A DNA stretch of 64,000 bases from JAIESQ01 sp964495375 (GCA_964495375.1 CAZBWM010000008.1:1-64000); one strand, 5' to 3'; positions 44,446-52,558 are shown, counted from the stretch's first letter. The notes: generated from the sequence alone by a model not told the origin. Numbers and translations: made by a program.

Positions 44446-44537
44446 ACGCGCGACATCTTGGCGCGAGCGCGTCAGCACTTAGAATCGAAGGCGACGTCAA
44501 TCGATCGCCCCTTTCGCCACCTGTAAAGAGCCGCGTC

Positions 44538-44999
44538 ATGCCGCCGCGAATCATCAACGGCCTCTCGGAACTCAAAACCCTGGTCGGCCAGAACATCGCC
44601 ACGAGCGACTGGGTCGAGATCACCCAGCAGCAAGTCAATCAATTCGCGGAAGCCACGGGCGATCACCAGTGGCTGCACGTCGATCCCGAGCGTGCCCAGC
44701 TCGAAAGCCCGTTCGGCAAGACCATCGCCCACGGTTTCCTCACGCTTTCGCTTTGCCCGGCCCTGGCCATGCAAAGCTTCGTGGTCGACGGGGTAAAGAT
44801 GGGGGTCAACTACGGACTCAATCGGGTGCGGTTTCCCAACGCAGTACCAGTCGGCGCGCGGGTGCGCATGACCACGCAACTGGCGGAGCTCAAAGAGTGC
44901 CAGGAGGGGGCCACCATCACCTACAAGCAAACCTTCGAAGTCGAAGGGGAGACGAAGCCCGCCTGCGTCGCCGAGACGATGGTCCGGCTCTACTTCTGA
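44538..44999 (+). CDS. MaoC-like (R)-specific enoyl-CoA hydratase
   Basis: 153 aa from ATG 44538; the longer open frame covers the repeat element and is not coding. Hot-dog fold hydratase: the catalytic motif is FAEATGDHQWLHVDPERAQL with Asp and His, then GKTIAHGFLTLSLCPAL. It hydrates trans-2-enoyl-CoA to (R)-3-hydroxyacyl-CoA, in fatty-acid breakdown or supply of PHA monomers. A PHA granule regulator-like gene lies 4.4 kb away (49434), but there is no synthase in the window, so the link is weak. Confidence 0.92.
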   Translation: MPPRIINGLSELKTLVGQNIATSDWVEITQQQVNQFAEATGDHQWLHVDPERAQLESPFGKTIAHGFLTLSLCPALAMQSFVVDGVKMGVNYGLNRVRFPNAVPVGARVRMTTQLAELKECQEGATITYKQTFEVEGETKPACVAETMVRLYF

Positions 45000-45021
45000 C
45001 GCGCCGGGGACGGCAGATCCT

Positions 45022-45102
45022 GTAGGGTGCGTGAAACGCACCACCTTATCGGTGCGAAATTGCTTTGGTGACTCAAGAATCGGTGTGCTGCGCACACCCT
45101 AC
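45022..45102. repeat. GTAGGGTG element, left of the membrane gene
   Basis: Begins GTAGGGTGCGT-GAA-ACGCACC (a 7-bp hairpin) and ends with GTGTGCTGCGCACACCCTA, itself a 7-bp hairpin with loop TGC. The outermost GTAGGGTG and CACCCTAC are inverted. The last 21 bp (45082-45102) recur exactly, inverted, at 45874-45894 on the other side of the next gene. Confidence 0.8.
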
Positions 45103-45108
45103 TAAGTA

Positions 45109-45852
45109 TCACAGCAGCATCATCTCTCTTAGCGCCCGCGCGACCGCTTCCCCGTTATTGGCCAGCACCAGTAGCACGGCCAGTCCCACCAGCAGGCTAA
45201 TCACGGCCAGGCTCAGCCCCAGCGGATTGCGATCGACTTCGATCTCGGCGAACGACGAGCGAAGCGCCGCTTCGAGCCGTCGCCAGCCTGCCAGGCTTTG
45301 CCGTTCATTGGCGGCCGTCAACGTAATGCAACGCATGCCAGGCGAAGTGCCCAAGTGCAACTCGACGCCGAGCGTCGGTAACAGCAACGTGTGACCCGCC
45401 CACTGGGCATTCTCATCAAGCTGGTCGGTCAGGCCGACGAGCACTTCGCGCACCAGCCCGGCCGTGGCGTTATAGATCACCAACCGCGGCCGTTCCGAGA
45501 ACACCACGAACGAGCAGGCCAACGCGTAAAGCGCGAGGCATAACGCCCAGGTCGCGTACGAGCCGAAGTTGGCCGCCGCATTCATCGGAAAGAACAGCTC
45601 GATCGGGCCGACCAGCGCCATGCCCGACAGCGCAATGCACAGCGCCGTGGTGTCGCGCGCGCCGGTCAGCAACTGCGGGCGACGACCAAGATTCAGCCAG
45701 GCGATAACCAACAGATACGTGACGACCGGGCCCAAGGCCAGCGCCAACCGCAACGGGTCGACCGGCAGATCGGCCGCTGAAACACCGAACACGGCCAGCG
45801 GCGCGGCCGCCAATACAATTGAACAGGTTGCGAAAAGTTCCATTACCAACAT
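45109..45852 (-). CDS. Integral membrane protein of unknown function
   Basis: 247 aa from ATG 45852 (ATG 45843 also possible; the frame is open to 45891 but then reads into the flanking repeat). About four TM helices in the first 130 residues (LFATCSIVLAAAPLAVFGVS, LALALGPVVTYLLVIAWLNL, YATWALCLALYALACSFVVF), a soluble part of about 85 residues (ELHLGTSPGMRCITLTAANE), and a last TM helix (LSLAVISLLVGLAVLLVLAN). No family recognised. It is bracketed by exact inverted 21-bp repeats, and its stop lies 6 bp from one of them. Confidence 0.7.
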   Translation of the reverse strand: MLVMELFATCSIVLAAAPLAVFGVSAADLPVDPLRLALALGPVVTYLLVIAWLNLGRRPQLLTGARDTTALCIALSGMALVGPIELFFPMNAAANFGSYATWALCLALYALACSFVVFSERPRLVIYNATAGLVREVLVGLTDQLDENAQWAGHTLLLPTLGVELHLGTSPGMRCITLTAANERQSLAGWRRLEAALRSSFAEIEVDRNPLGLSLAVISLLVGLAVLLVLANNGEAVARALREMMLL

Positions 45853-45873
45853 GCTGCTCGCTGCGAAGCCAAG

Positions 45874-45894
45874 GTAGGGTGTGCGCAGCACACC
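45874..45894. repeat. GTAGGGTGTGC repeat, right of the membrane gene
   Basis: Exact inverted copy of 45082-45102 (begins GTAGGGTGTGCGCAGCAC). Together the copies bracket about 770 bp containing one gene, like terminal inverted repeats of a small mobile unit, but no transposase is present. Confidence 0.8.
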
Positions 45895-45901
45895 GCTGCT
45901 G

Positions 45902-46987
45902 CTACCGCTGCTCGCCGAGCCACTCGAGCACCACCCAGCCCACCTTGGCCAGGCTCAAAGGGGCACAGTGCGCCGGCGTATCGGCCTCGGTATGCCAATA
46001 AGGATAATCGAAGTCGATGATGTCGCACGTCGGAATTTTGGCGATGTTGCGCAATTTCAGGTGATCGTCGCGGACCTCGTGCTTAGGGCGCGGGATGAAC
46101 TCGCGCACGCCGAGCCGCCGAGCGGTCCCCCAGATCGAATCGACCAGCGGCTTCGTGTCTGCCCAGGCAACGCTGTTGCGCTCCTCGAAGATCTGCAACT
46201 GCGCGTCGGCCACCATATCCAACAGCACCCCCCAGCGATAGCGGTGCGCCGGTGGCTCGGCCACGTATTGCCGCGCGAACCATTCGCTCCCCAGAAAGTA
46301 CGGGTCGTTGTCGTTGAAGACGAATTCTTCGCCATCGAAGAGCACAAAATCGACACCGTAATTGCCCGCCAGCCTAGGCATGTGCCGCCCCAGCTCCATT
46401 AGCAGGGCGACACCGCTGGCCCCGTCGTTCGCGCCGATGAACACGCCACGCGGGTTGCGCGGGTCCTGATCGGGGTACGGCCGCGTGTCGTAATGCGCGC
46501 ACAGCAGAATGCGCTCTTGCCGCTCGGGATGCCAGCGCACGATCAGGTTCGCCATCTCGACCGGCTCGCCGGTCAGCGGATGCCGATAGCGAAACCGCTG
46601 CGCTTCAGGCGGAGCGCCCTGCTTGGTGAAGTGCTCGACCAGCAACTTCTGCTGAGCCGCCATGCCGGGCGAGCCACTCGGCCGCGGCCCCAGGTCGCAG
46701 ATCTGCTTGAGGTATTCGTAAGCCTGCGCGCCGTCGAAAGGGATATCGGCCAGGCGCTTGCCGGCCGGCACAGCGCCCGATGAGTCGTCGAGCCCCGATT
46801 CGTCGGCCAAATCGGCAGTCCGTGGCACCCCGCTCCAAACCCACCAACCGGCGCCCAGGGCAGCCGCCAGCGCGGCCAGCAGCGCCAGCGCAGCGGGGCG
46901 CGACACCCGGCCGCGGGGCGCAGGGGAAGTTTTGGTTGCCGCGGTGGCATATTCGCCTGTCGTGCGCTGTGCGGAAACGCCGTTCAC
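45902..46987 (-). CDS. M28-fold protein, glutaminyl-cyclase-like
   Basis: 361 aa from a GTG at 46987 with GGAAGG upstream. A TM anchor at about 30-52 puts the domain outside the cytoplasm. Zinc-site residues follow the glutaminyl-peptide cyclotransferase pattern: HYDTRPY (165-171), GANDGASG (D188), FDGEEFV (E220-E221), RDDHLKL and DYPYWHTEAD. The order and spacing of DGEE, DDH and WHT fit glutaminyl cyclases, which make N-terminal pyroglutamate, better than aminopeptidases. Activity on proteins or peptides is inferred. Single gene. Confidence 0.88.
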   Translation of the reverse strand: MNGVSAQRTTGEYATAATKTSPAPRGRVSRPAALALLAALAAALGAGWWVWSGVPRTADLADESGLDDSSGAVPAGKRLADIPFDGAQAYEYLKQICDLGPRPSGSPGMAAQQKLLVEHFTKQGAPPEAQRFRYRHPLTGEPVEMANLIVRWHPERQERILLCAHYDTRPYPDQDPRNPRGVFIGANDGASGVALLMELGRHMPRLAGNYGVDFVLFDGEEFVFNDNDPYFLGSEWFARQYVAEPPAHRYRWGVLLDMVADAQLQIFEERNSVAWADTKPLVDSIWGTARRLGVREFIPRPKHEVRDDHLKLRNIAKIPTCDIIDFDYPYWHTEADTPAHCAPLSLAKVGWVVLEWLGEQR

Positions 46988-47143
46988 GCCTCACCTTCCG
47001 ATCATCTGGCCCCGCCGCGCACCGCGCGCGTCGTCGCTCGAAGCAAATGGTAGACGGATCGCCCCCGCCGGCCAATCCGAGTTCAGCATAAGGGGCCGAA
47101 CCAACTCGGGAACTTGTGCCCGCCTCGGGGCGTCAAAGCCAGA

Positions 47144-47243
47144 AGTGGCTAGTGTTCAGTGACTAGTGGCTAGATTTTCAGCCACCAGCGAGACCCCGTC
47201 TTCGCATCCTGTTTCCCTGGCCACTAACCACTAATCACTAACC
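47144..47243. repeat. AGTGGCTAGTG imperfect palindrome
   Basis: AGTGGCTAGTGTTCAGTGAC and TAGTGGCTAG on the left face GGCCACTAACCACTAATCAC on the right, so several short complementary blocks can pair. It lies in the 289-bp region upstream of the DUF4139 gene. I saw no second full copy. Confidence 0.5.
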
Positions 47244-47276
47244 TCTGCCCCCTACTCACTACCCGGAGTCTCACCC

Positions 47277-49145
47277 ATGCGCGCCCGAACCCTGCTCACC
47301 GCCGCGGCGCTAGTCACCGTCGGGCTCGCCACTGGCGCCCGGGCTGTCGAAACGCTCGAAGCCCACGGCACGCTCGACACGGTCACGGTCTATCGTGGCC
47401 AGGCCCTGGTCACGCGGCTGGTCGACGTCCCCGGTCCGGCCGGCCTGCGCGAGGTGATCGTCACCGACTTACCCGAACAGGTCGTGGCCGGCAGCATCTT
47501 CGCCGAAGGGGCCGAAGGCATCGAAGTCCGCAGCGTCCGTTATCGCACGCGACCGATGTCGGCCGACGTTCGCGAAGAGGTCCGCAAGCTCGACGACGAG
47601 CAGCGCGCGATCGAAGACAAACTGGCCGCCAACCAGCAGCATCAGAATGTGCTCAACGAGCAGAAGGCCTACCTCGGCAAGCTCGAAGGCTTCGTCGCAC
47701 CCACCGCCACGGTCGAACTCACCCAAGGCGTGCTCAACGCCGACACCTTGCGGGCCTTAAGCGAGTACCTGCTCAGCCAACGCAAGGCGATCGCCGAGCA
47801 GGAACTCGAACTGAACAAGGAGCGCCGGCAGCTTTCGCAAGATCTCGAACTGTTGAATCGCCAGCGAGCCGTGGTTACCGGTAGCTCGGCCCGCACCGCG
47901 CGCGAAGCGGTCGTGCTCACCAACCTGACCGGCGCCGCCGGCAAGCTGCGGCTCAACTATCTCGTGCAGCAGGCGACCTGGTCTCCTAGCTACGCGGCCC
48001 GCGCCGCCGCCGATCGCAAGCGAGTGACGCTCGAGTACAACGCGCAAATCCAGCAGATGAGTGGCGAAGACTGGGCGGACGTGAACATGATTCTCTCGAC
48101 AGCGACTCCGTCGCTCGTCGCCCGCGCGCCGGAGCTTGAACCGCTGACGATCTCGCTGGTCAGCGACGCCCCGGTTCAGCAAGCGGCCCAGCCCGCCGCA
48201 CGCGACTACGCCGCGGCCAAGAGCGAGCTCTTCGAGCGCCGCCGTCAGCTCGAAGAGTCTCGGGCGCAGAGTGCCAACATGCCCGACGACGAGTCCGCGC
48301 TGCCAGGCCAGGGGGACAATCGACAAGCCGGGCAGGCCGCCAGCAACCAGTTCGCTAACGGCCATGGCGCCGTGCATCGCTTCGACGTCCAGCTCAACTC
48401 GGTCGCGGCCGAAGATCAGTTGCTCGACTTGCTGAGTCGCCGCGAAGCAGGCCCCGGCGCCCCCGCGTCGAGCGAGCCGCGCTCGGCCGACGTCAGCGTC
48501 ACCTATCGCTTGCCGATGCGCACCTCGCTCCCCAGTCGGGCCGATCAGCAGCTTGTGCAGATCGCGCTCTTGCCGCTGGAAGGGGATTTCTACAAGCTCG
48601 CCTCGCCGGTCCTCACCGCGCATGTGTACAACGAGGCCCTCGTCACCAACCAGGGTGAAACCGTCCTGTTGGCCGGCCCGGTCAGCAGCTATCTCGCCGA
48701 TCAATTCGTCGGGCAGGGGCAGTTGCCCACCGTCGCTGTTGGCGAACCGTTCACGCTCGGCTTCGGCATCGACTCCTCGCTGCGGGCGACTCGCGAGCTG
48801 GTCAAGAAGGATGAAACGATCCAAGGGGGCAATCGCGTCGTCGACTTCACCTATCGCGTCTCGATCGACAACTTCAGCGCCGACGCCACGACCGTGCGGT
48901 TGTTTGATCGCATTCCCAAGGCCAAAGATGGCGAAGTCAAGCTGACGCTCGTCTCGACGGGCCGCGACCTGAGCGACGACGCTCGCTACCGCCAATCGCA
49001 GCACGGCAAAGGGCTATTGCGTTGGGATCTGGCGGTGCCCGCCAAGGCCGCCGGCCCGCAGGCCCTGTCGGTCGAGTACCAGTTGCGGCTGGAATACGAC
49101 CGGCAGATGTCGATCGTCGGCAGCCCCCTGGCCCAAACGCCGTAA
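47277..49145 (+). CDS. DUF4139 (mucoidy inhibitor MuiA-like) protein
   Basis: 622 aa. Signal peptide at residues 1-23 (TLLTAAALVTVGLATGARA). An N-terminal DUF4140-type domain (LDTVTVYRGQALVTRLVDVP, EVIVTDLPEQVVAGSIFAEG) precedes a coiled coil (about 105-200, KLDDEQRAIEDKLAANQQHQ). DUF4139 covers about 225-615: LRLNYLVQQATWSPSYAARA, VTLEYNAQIQQMSGEDWADV, and the close LRWDLAVPAKAAGPQALSVE. A Gln/Ala-rich loop lies at about 300-370. The family is widespread, secreted and of unknown function. Preceded by a repeat-rich intergenic region and followed by a palindrome. Confidence 0.9.
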   Translation: MRARTLLTAAALVTVGLATGARAVETLEAHGTLDTVTVYRGQALVTRLVDVPGPAGLREVIVTDLPEQVVAGSIFAEGAEGIEVRSVRYRTRPMSADVREEVRKLDDEQRAIEDKLAANQQHQNVLNEQKAYLGKLEGFVAPTATVELTQGVLNADTLRALSEYLLSQRKAIAEQELELNKERRQLSQDLELLNRQRAVVTGSSARTAREAVVLTNLTGAAGKLRLNYLVQQATWSPSYAARAAADRKRVTLEYNAQIQQMSGEDWADVNMILSTATPSLVARAPELEPLTISLVSDAPVQQAAQPAARDYAAAKSELFERRRQLEESRAQSANMPDDESALPGQGDNRQAGQAASNQFANGHGAVHRFDVQLNSVAAEDQLLDLLSRREAGPGAPASSEPRSADVSVTYRLPMRTSLPSRADQQLVQIALLPLEGDFYKLASPVLTAHVYNEALVTNQGETVLLAGPVSSYLADQFVGQGQLPTVAVGEPFTLGFGIDSSLRATRELVKKDETIQGGNRVVDFTYRVSIDNFSADATTVRLFDRIPKAKDGEVKLTLVSTGRDLSDDARYRQSQHGKGLLRWDLAVPAKAAGPQALSVEYQLRLEYDRQMSIVGSPLAQTP

Positions 49146-49162
49146 CGCGGGCATCACGTACC

Positions 49163-49234
49163 GGGGACTGGAGTCGTTTCTGCGTTCGACATCGCGCACG
49201 TGCATCACGCGAATCAGAAACGACTCCTGTCCCC
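49163..49234. repeat. GGGGACNGGAGTC inverted repeat, copy 1
   Basis: GGGGACTGGAGTCGTTTCTG (49163-49182) pairs with CAGAAACGACTCCTGTCCCC (49215-49234): 20-bp arms with one mismatch. It starts 17 bp after the DUF4139 stop and may also serve as its terminator. Related copies: 51175-51260 and 57963-58068. Confidence 0.8.
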
Positions 49235-49433
49235 CTCGGCGCCCCCGCGACGTTTTGCCGCACGCGGAGAAATACGGAGTCTCGCGCAAAGGCGCTAAGG
49301 CGCAAAGAATTCGAAAGTAAGTTCTCTCCGCGCACTCCGCGGCTCCCCGTGAGCAATTGTCTGCTGCTACTTTGCGCCTTAGCGCGAGGTTCTGATGCGC
49401 TTTAGCGCGAGATCTTTCCTCTTCGCCGGAAAC

Positions 49434-49751
49434 CTAATTGCTCAGCAGCTTCTGCCCTTCCTGCTTCACGCGGACCTTCAGCCGCTCAGCGAGCACCGCC
49501 AGGATTTCCGGCAGATCGACCTGCAGGTGAACCGACTCGGGCAGCACGTCGAGCGTGCCGGTGATCTGCTGCCCGAGCCCTCGCCCTGAGAAGTGCAAGC
49601 GGTCGCCGTCCCAGCGATCGGTGAACGACACTGCGCCAAGCATGCCGCCGGCCATTGTCCGCTCGATGCTGGCAAAACCGGTCTGTAACCGCCGGCGGGC
49701 CTCGTCCTTGCCCAACGAGTGCGGGATTTCCACGGCCACGGGTCTGGGCAT
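49434..49751 (-). CDS. PHA granule regulator-like protein (PHA_gran_rgn)
   Basis: 105 aa, with AAGGAAGA before the ATG at 49751. Matches the polyhydroxyalkanoic acid system family: PRPVAVEIPHSLGKDEARRR, DRWDGDRLHFSGRGLGQQIT, ESVHLQVDLPEILAVLAERL. The family is linked to PHA granules in proteobacteria, but many members have no phaC beside them, as here. The family is assigned on pattern; function is uncertain. Confidence 0.75.
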   Translation of the reverse strand: MPRPVAVEIPHSLGKDEARRRLQTGFASIERTMAGGMLGAVSFTDRWDGDRLHFSGRGLGQQITGTLDVLPESVHLQVDLPEILAVLAERLKVRVKQEGQKLLSN

Positions 49752-50121
49752 TTCTTCCTTTCAAGAAGGATTCGAACACGAGCTCGAACTACCACGCGCC
49801 CACTCGCCATCAATTATCACGCTTGCTGCCTGGCGGACCACTGGCCGTTTGGGGAACAACCTGATGCCTAAACGGACAGCCCGCGATGGGCTCGACTCGT
49901 CGTTGGTCACGATCCGATCGTCGTACCGCCCGCATTCGAGGCACTCCTTGGGCGATAACCGTCGGACAAACGGGCACTTCTTCCCTAAGAAACGCACTCC
50001 CGCCGAACCGTACCCCCACGGCACGCCCGTTGCATAACTTGTTCGCCAACGTTCTCACGAACCGGGGCGCAGCCCACATAAGTGGATGCAACTACACAAT
50101 TCACGATAAGGGAGTGCCGAG
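49752..50121. other. 370-bp divergent intergenic region
   Basis: Between the PHA-type gene and the CsbD-like gene, on opposite strands, so it should contain both promoters. No credible ORF or long palindrome was recognised. Confidence 0.35.
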
Positions 50122-50631
50122 ATGGTCGATCAACAAGTGCTCAAAGGACATTGGAACGAGGTCCGGGGCAAGCTCAAGGAGAAGTGGGGCGTGCTCACCG
50201 ACGACGACGTCCAAGCGTTCGAGGGAACTACCGAGAACCTCATCGGGCGTATCCAGCGTCGCACGGGCGAAACTCGCAAAGCGATCGAAGGGTTTCTCGA
50301 AGAAGTGACGCAGGAAGGTTCGCAGCACGCCGAGGAGCTCGCCGATCAAGCGAATGCCGCCATGAATCGCGCTCGCGAATCGGTTGAAGCCATGGCCGCT
50401 CGCGTCAGCGAAGGTGCTCAGGAAGGTTACGACCGCATGGAAGAAATGGTCATGGAACGTCCCGGACAATCACTGCTCGTGGCCTTCGGTGTTGGCCTGG
50501 TGTCAGGCATCGGCGTGGCCATGCTCTTGAAGTCTGCCAACGGCTCGCGGCAAACGCACAGCGAAGCGCTAGGTCGTCAACTGCTCGACACCTTGCAGGG
50601 CCTGCTCCCTGACGCGTTAGCTCGGCGCTAG
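50122..50631 (+). CDS. CsbD-like / DUF883-like stress protein
   Basis: 169 aa; ATG 50122 with AAGGGAG upstream. The N-terminal 60 residues resemble CsbD (LKGHWNEVRGKLKEKWGVLT, DDVQAFEGTTENLIGRIQRR). A helical, Ala/Glu-rich middle follows (SQHAEELADQANAAMNRARE), and then a C-terminal membrane part, PGQSLLVAFGVGLVSGIGVA, like the DUF883/ElaB ribosome-associated inner-membrane anchor. Joining the two in one chain is uncommon. CsbD proteins are induced by general stress, but their action is unknown. Confidence 0.8.
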   Translation: MVDQQVLKGHWNEVRGKLKEKWGVLTDDDVQAFEGTTENLIGRIQRRTGETRKAIEGFLEEVTQEGSQHAEELADQANAAMNRARESVEAMAARVSEGAQEGYDRMEEMVMERPGQSLLVAFGVGLVSGIGVAMLLKSANGSRQTHSEALGRQLLDTLQGLLPDALARR

Positions 50632-50682
50632 TTGTTTGTGCTAGTCGCCGGCGCGCCTCGCTACTGGCAAGCTTCTGTACAT

Positions 50683-50692
50683 NNNNNNNNNN
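50683..50692. other. Assembly gap (10 Ns)
   Basis: Ten undetermined bases between the two stress-protein genes. A run of exactly ten suggests a scaffold join of unknown true length, so the distance between these two genes, and their adjacency, is not certain. Confidence 0.95.
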
Positions 50693-50712
50693 ATAGTTGA
50701 AGGAGGTACACG

Positions 50713-50931
50713 GTGCCCACAGTCAGAACCACACCCAACGGAGCTCGTCGATCAAATCGCGAAGAGTCGGCGACGGAAGCTCGCCGCAATTCGCCTGCTC
50801 CGCAAGGAGAGCGGCTCGTGCACGACATGACAACCACCATCACCGACTACGCTCGCGAAAACCCCGGCACCGCCGCCTTGTGGTGCCTCGGCGTCGGTTT
50901 CGTACTCGGCTGGAAATTGAAGCCGTGGTAG
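50713..50931 (+). CDS. Small protein with DUF883-type membrane anchor
   Basis: 72 aa from the GTG at 50713, with AAGGAGG ending 6-7 nt upstream. A charged N-terminus (RRSNREESATEARRNSPAPQ) is followed by TDYARENPGTAALWCLGVGF and VLGWKLKPW, the same pattern as the C-terminal anchor of the gene before the gap (ENP/ERP, then GVG-F/L-G). It looks like a stress-protein partner (inference). Confidence 0.65.
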   Translation: MPTVRTTPNGARRSNREESATEARRNSPAPQGERLVHDMTTTITDYARENPGTAALWCLGVGFVLGWKLKPW

Positions 50932-50940
50932 GCACGGTGG

Positions 50941-50999
50941 GACAGCGCGAGCTAGCCCTGGTGCGGAACAGTGATCCCCCAGGGCTGGCTCGTGCTGTG
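50941..50999. repeat. GACAGCGCGAGC palindrome
   Basis: Left arm GACAGCGCGAGCTAGCCCTG(G) at 50941-50961 and right arm CCAGGGCTGGCTCGTGCTGT(G) at 50979-50999 pair in 18 of 21 positions. It begins 9 bp after the stop of the small DUF883-type gene and can terminate it. First of three palindromes in a row. Confidence 0.75.
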
Positions 51000-51041
51000 A
51001 CTACGGAATTGAATCGGATCCGCTGCGGTTATGCACCAAAG

Positions 51042-51103
51042 CCCAGGGCACGGCCGGCAAGCGGCCGCGCGACACGCGCCGACGTTTACTGCCGTGCCCT
51101 GGG
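51042..51103. repeat. CCCAGGGCACGGC palindrome
   Basis: Perfect 13-bp arms CCCAGGGCACGGC (51042-51054) and GCCGTGCCCTGGG (51091-51103), with a GC-rich 36-nt loop containing further short self-complementarity (GGCCGGCAAGCGGCC). Second of three consecutive palindromes. Confidence 0.75.
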
Positions 51104-51174
51104 TCGTTTTACTGAGCAGCGTCGCGGTGCCAGTCGTCCTGAATCCGCGCCTTACGAAGCATGCATCCTGAGAC

Positions 51175-51260
51175 GTGGGGGCGGGAGTTGTTTCCGAACC
51201 AGCGGCGAGGCTGGTGGTAATCATCGATCCCCTGAAAAGGAAGCGACTCCCGTCCCCCAT
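51175..51260. repeat. GGGGACNGGAGTC inverted repeat, copy 2
   Basis: Left GGGGGCGGGAGTTGTTTCC (from 51177) and right GGAAGCGACTCCCGTCCCCC (to 51258) pair with one gap and two mismatches. The family motif is kept in the right arm. It lies in the 516-bp space between the DUF883-type gene and the convergent ABC ATPase. Confidence 0.7.
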
Positions 51261-51447
51261 TTTCATCTGCCCCGTTCGCCGAGTATTTCCGCGGTCTCCT
51301 CTGTCAACTCGGTGGCCAATACGATTCCGCGTAATACGCTCGCCGGCTTAGAATCTGGCCATGCGCGTCGTCACTCCCCGCCGTGGGGCCGCGACTTGTT
51401 CGACGCCGACGCCGCAACCTTTTCCGGGCCAGCCGCAACTTGCTCGC

Positions 51448-52470
51448 TCAACCGCTCTTCCCTGCACTCGCCACGCGTTGCGGCTCGTCGGCCACCGACT
51501 CGAACATCTCGGCGATCACTTCTTCGAGCGGTGGGTCTTCCACGCTCACATCCGCGATCGTGTACGTCGCCAGCACCCGCGCGAGCAGCTCAGGCACCTG
51601 ACCGCGCGGTACGCGCAGTCGCACCCGCGGCGCATCCATCTCCACTACCGTGCCGATCGTTGCCAACTCACGCTCCTGCGGCACGGCGTCGTCGGCAAAA
51701 TCGAGCGTCACCACCTTGTGGTCGCTGAACCGATCGCGAATCCCTTCGAGCGAACCGTCGTAGATCACGCGACCCTGCGCGATGATCACCGCCCGCCGAC
51801 AGAGCGCGGCCACGTCCTTCATGTAGTGGCTCGTCAGCAGAATCGTGATCCCGCGCACTTCCTGATAATGCCGCAGAAAGACCTGAATGTTGTGCTGCGC
51901 GACCACATCGAGCCCGATCGTCGGCTCGTCCAGAAAAAGCACCTCGGGCGAGTGAAGCAGCGCCGCGATCAGTTCCATCTTCATCCGCTCGCCCAGCGAC
52001 AACTCGCGCACCGGCTGCTGCAACAATCGCCCCACGCCGAGCAAATCGACCAGCTCCTCGCGCGTCCGATCGAACTGCGCCGGCTCGATGCGATAGATTT
52101 GCTGGTGCAGCCGGAACGACTCCTGGGCAGGCAGATCCCACCACAGTTGGTTCTTCTGACCCATCACCAGGGCGAACCTCCGCCGATACGCGTTCTCGCG
52201 CTTCCACGGCACGTGCCCCATCACGTGGGCGGTGCCACCCGTCGGATGAATCACGCCTGAGAGCAGCTTGAGCGTCGTGGTTTTGCCGGCGCCGTTGGGG
52301 CCCAGAAAAGCGACGAACTCGCCGGCCTCGACGTCGAGATCGATCCCGCGCACGGCCTGCACGTCACGATAATCGCGATGCCACAGCCCGCGAACGCCGG
52401 CCAACAGCCCCTCTTTTTTTTGATAGACGCGGTAAGCCTTCGAGAGCCCGCGGATTTCGATGATCGCCAT
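51448..52470 (-). CDS. ABC transporter ATP-binding protein (ABC-2 type)
   Basis: 340 aa. Walker A GPNGAGKTT, Q-loop MGQKNQLWWDL, signature LSLGERMKME (LSGGQ-like), Walker B VLFLDEPTIGLD, and H-loop TSHYMKD; about 100 extra C-terminal residues (VTLDFADDAVPQERELATIG...) are typical for ATPases of ABC-2 exporters. QKNQLWWDLPAQESF is a motif shared by a subset whose two permease genes usually follow. Here nothing on the same strand follows within 1.7 kb (palindromes and other genes instead), so the permeases must be elsewhere or are lost. Confidence 0.93.
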   Translation of the reverse strand: MAIIEIRGLSKAYRVYQKKEGLLAGVRGLWHRDYRDVQAVRGIDLDVEAGEFVAFLGPNGAGKTTTLKLLSGVIHPTGGTAHVMGHVPWKRENAYRRRFALVMGQKNQLWWDLPAQESFRLHQQIYRIEPAQFDRTREELVDLLGVGRLLQQPVRELSLGERMKMELIAALLHSPEVLFLDEPTIGLDVVAQHNIQVFLRHYQEVRGITILLTSHYMKDVAALCRRAVIIAQGRVIYDGSLEGIRDRFSDHKVVTLDFADDAVPQERELATIGTVVEMDAPRVRLRVPRGQVPELLARVLATYTIADVSVEDPPLEEVIAEMFESVADEPQRVASAGKSG

Positions 52471-52558
52471 GACGAGCGATTATAGCGGCGCGCCGCCGAT
52501 CGGGTGAGTGGCGCCAAAGCCGGGGAGTGGGTCATTCGACCGAGATCGCCAACCGATC

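Noticed and set aside
45082..45894. Complete insertion sequence between the inverted 21-bp repeats
   Set aside because: The enclosed gene encodes a membrane protein without transposase motifs, and no target-site duplication is evident.
47757..49004. 415-codon open frame on the minus strand
   Set aside because: Antisense of the DUF4139 gene; composition mirrors the codon pattern of the plus-strand gene.
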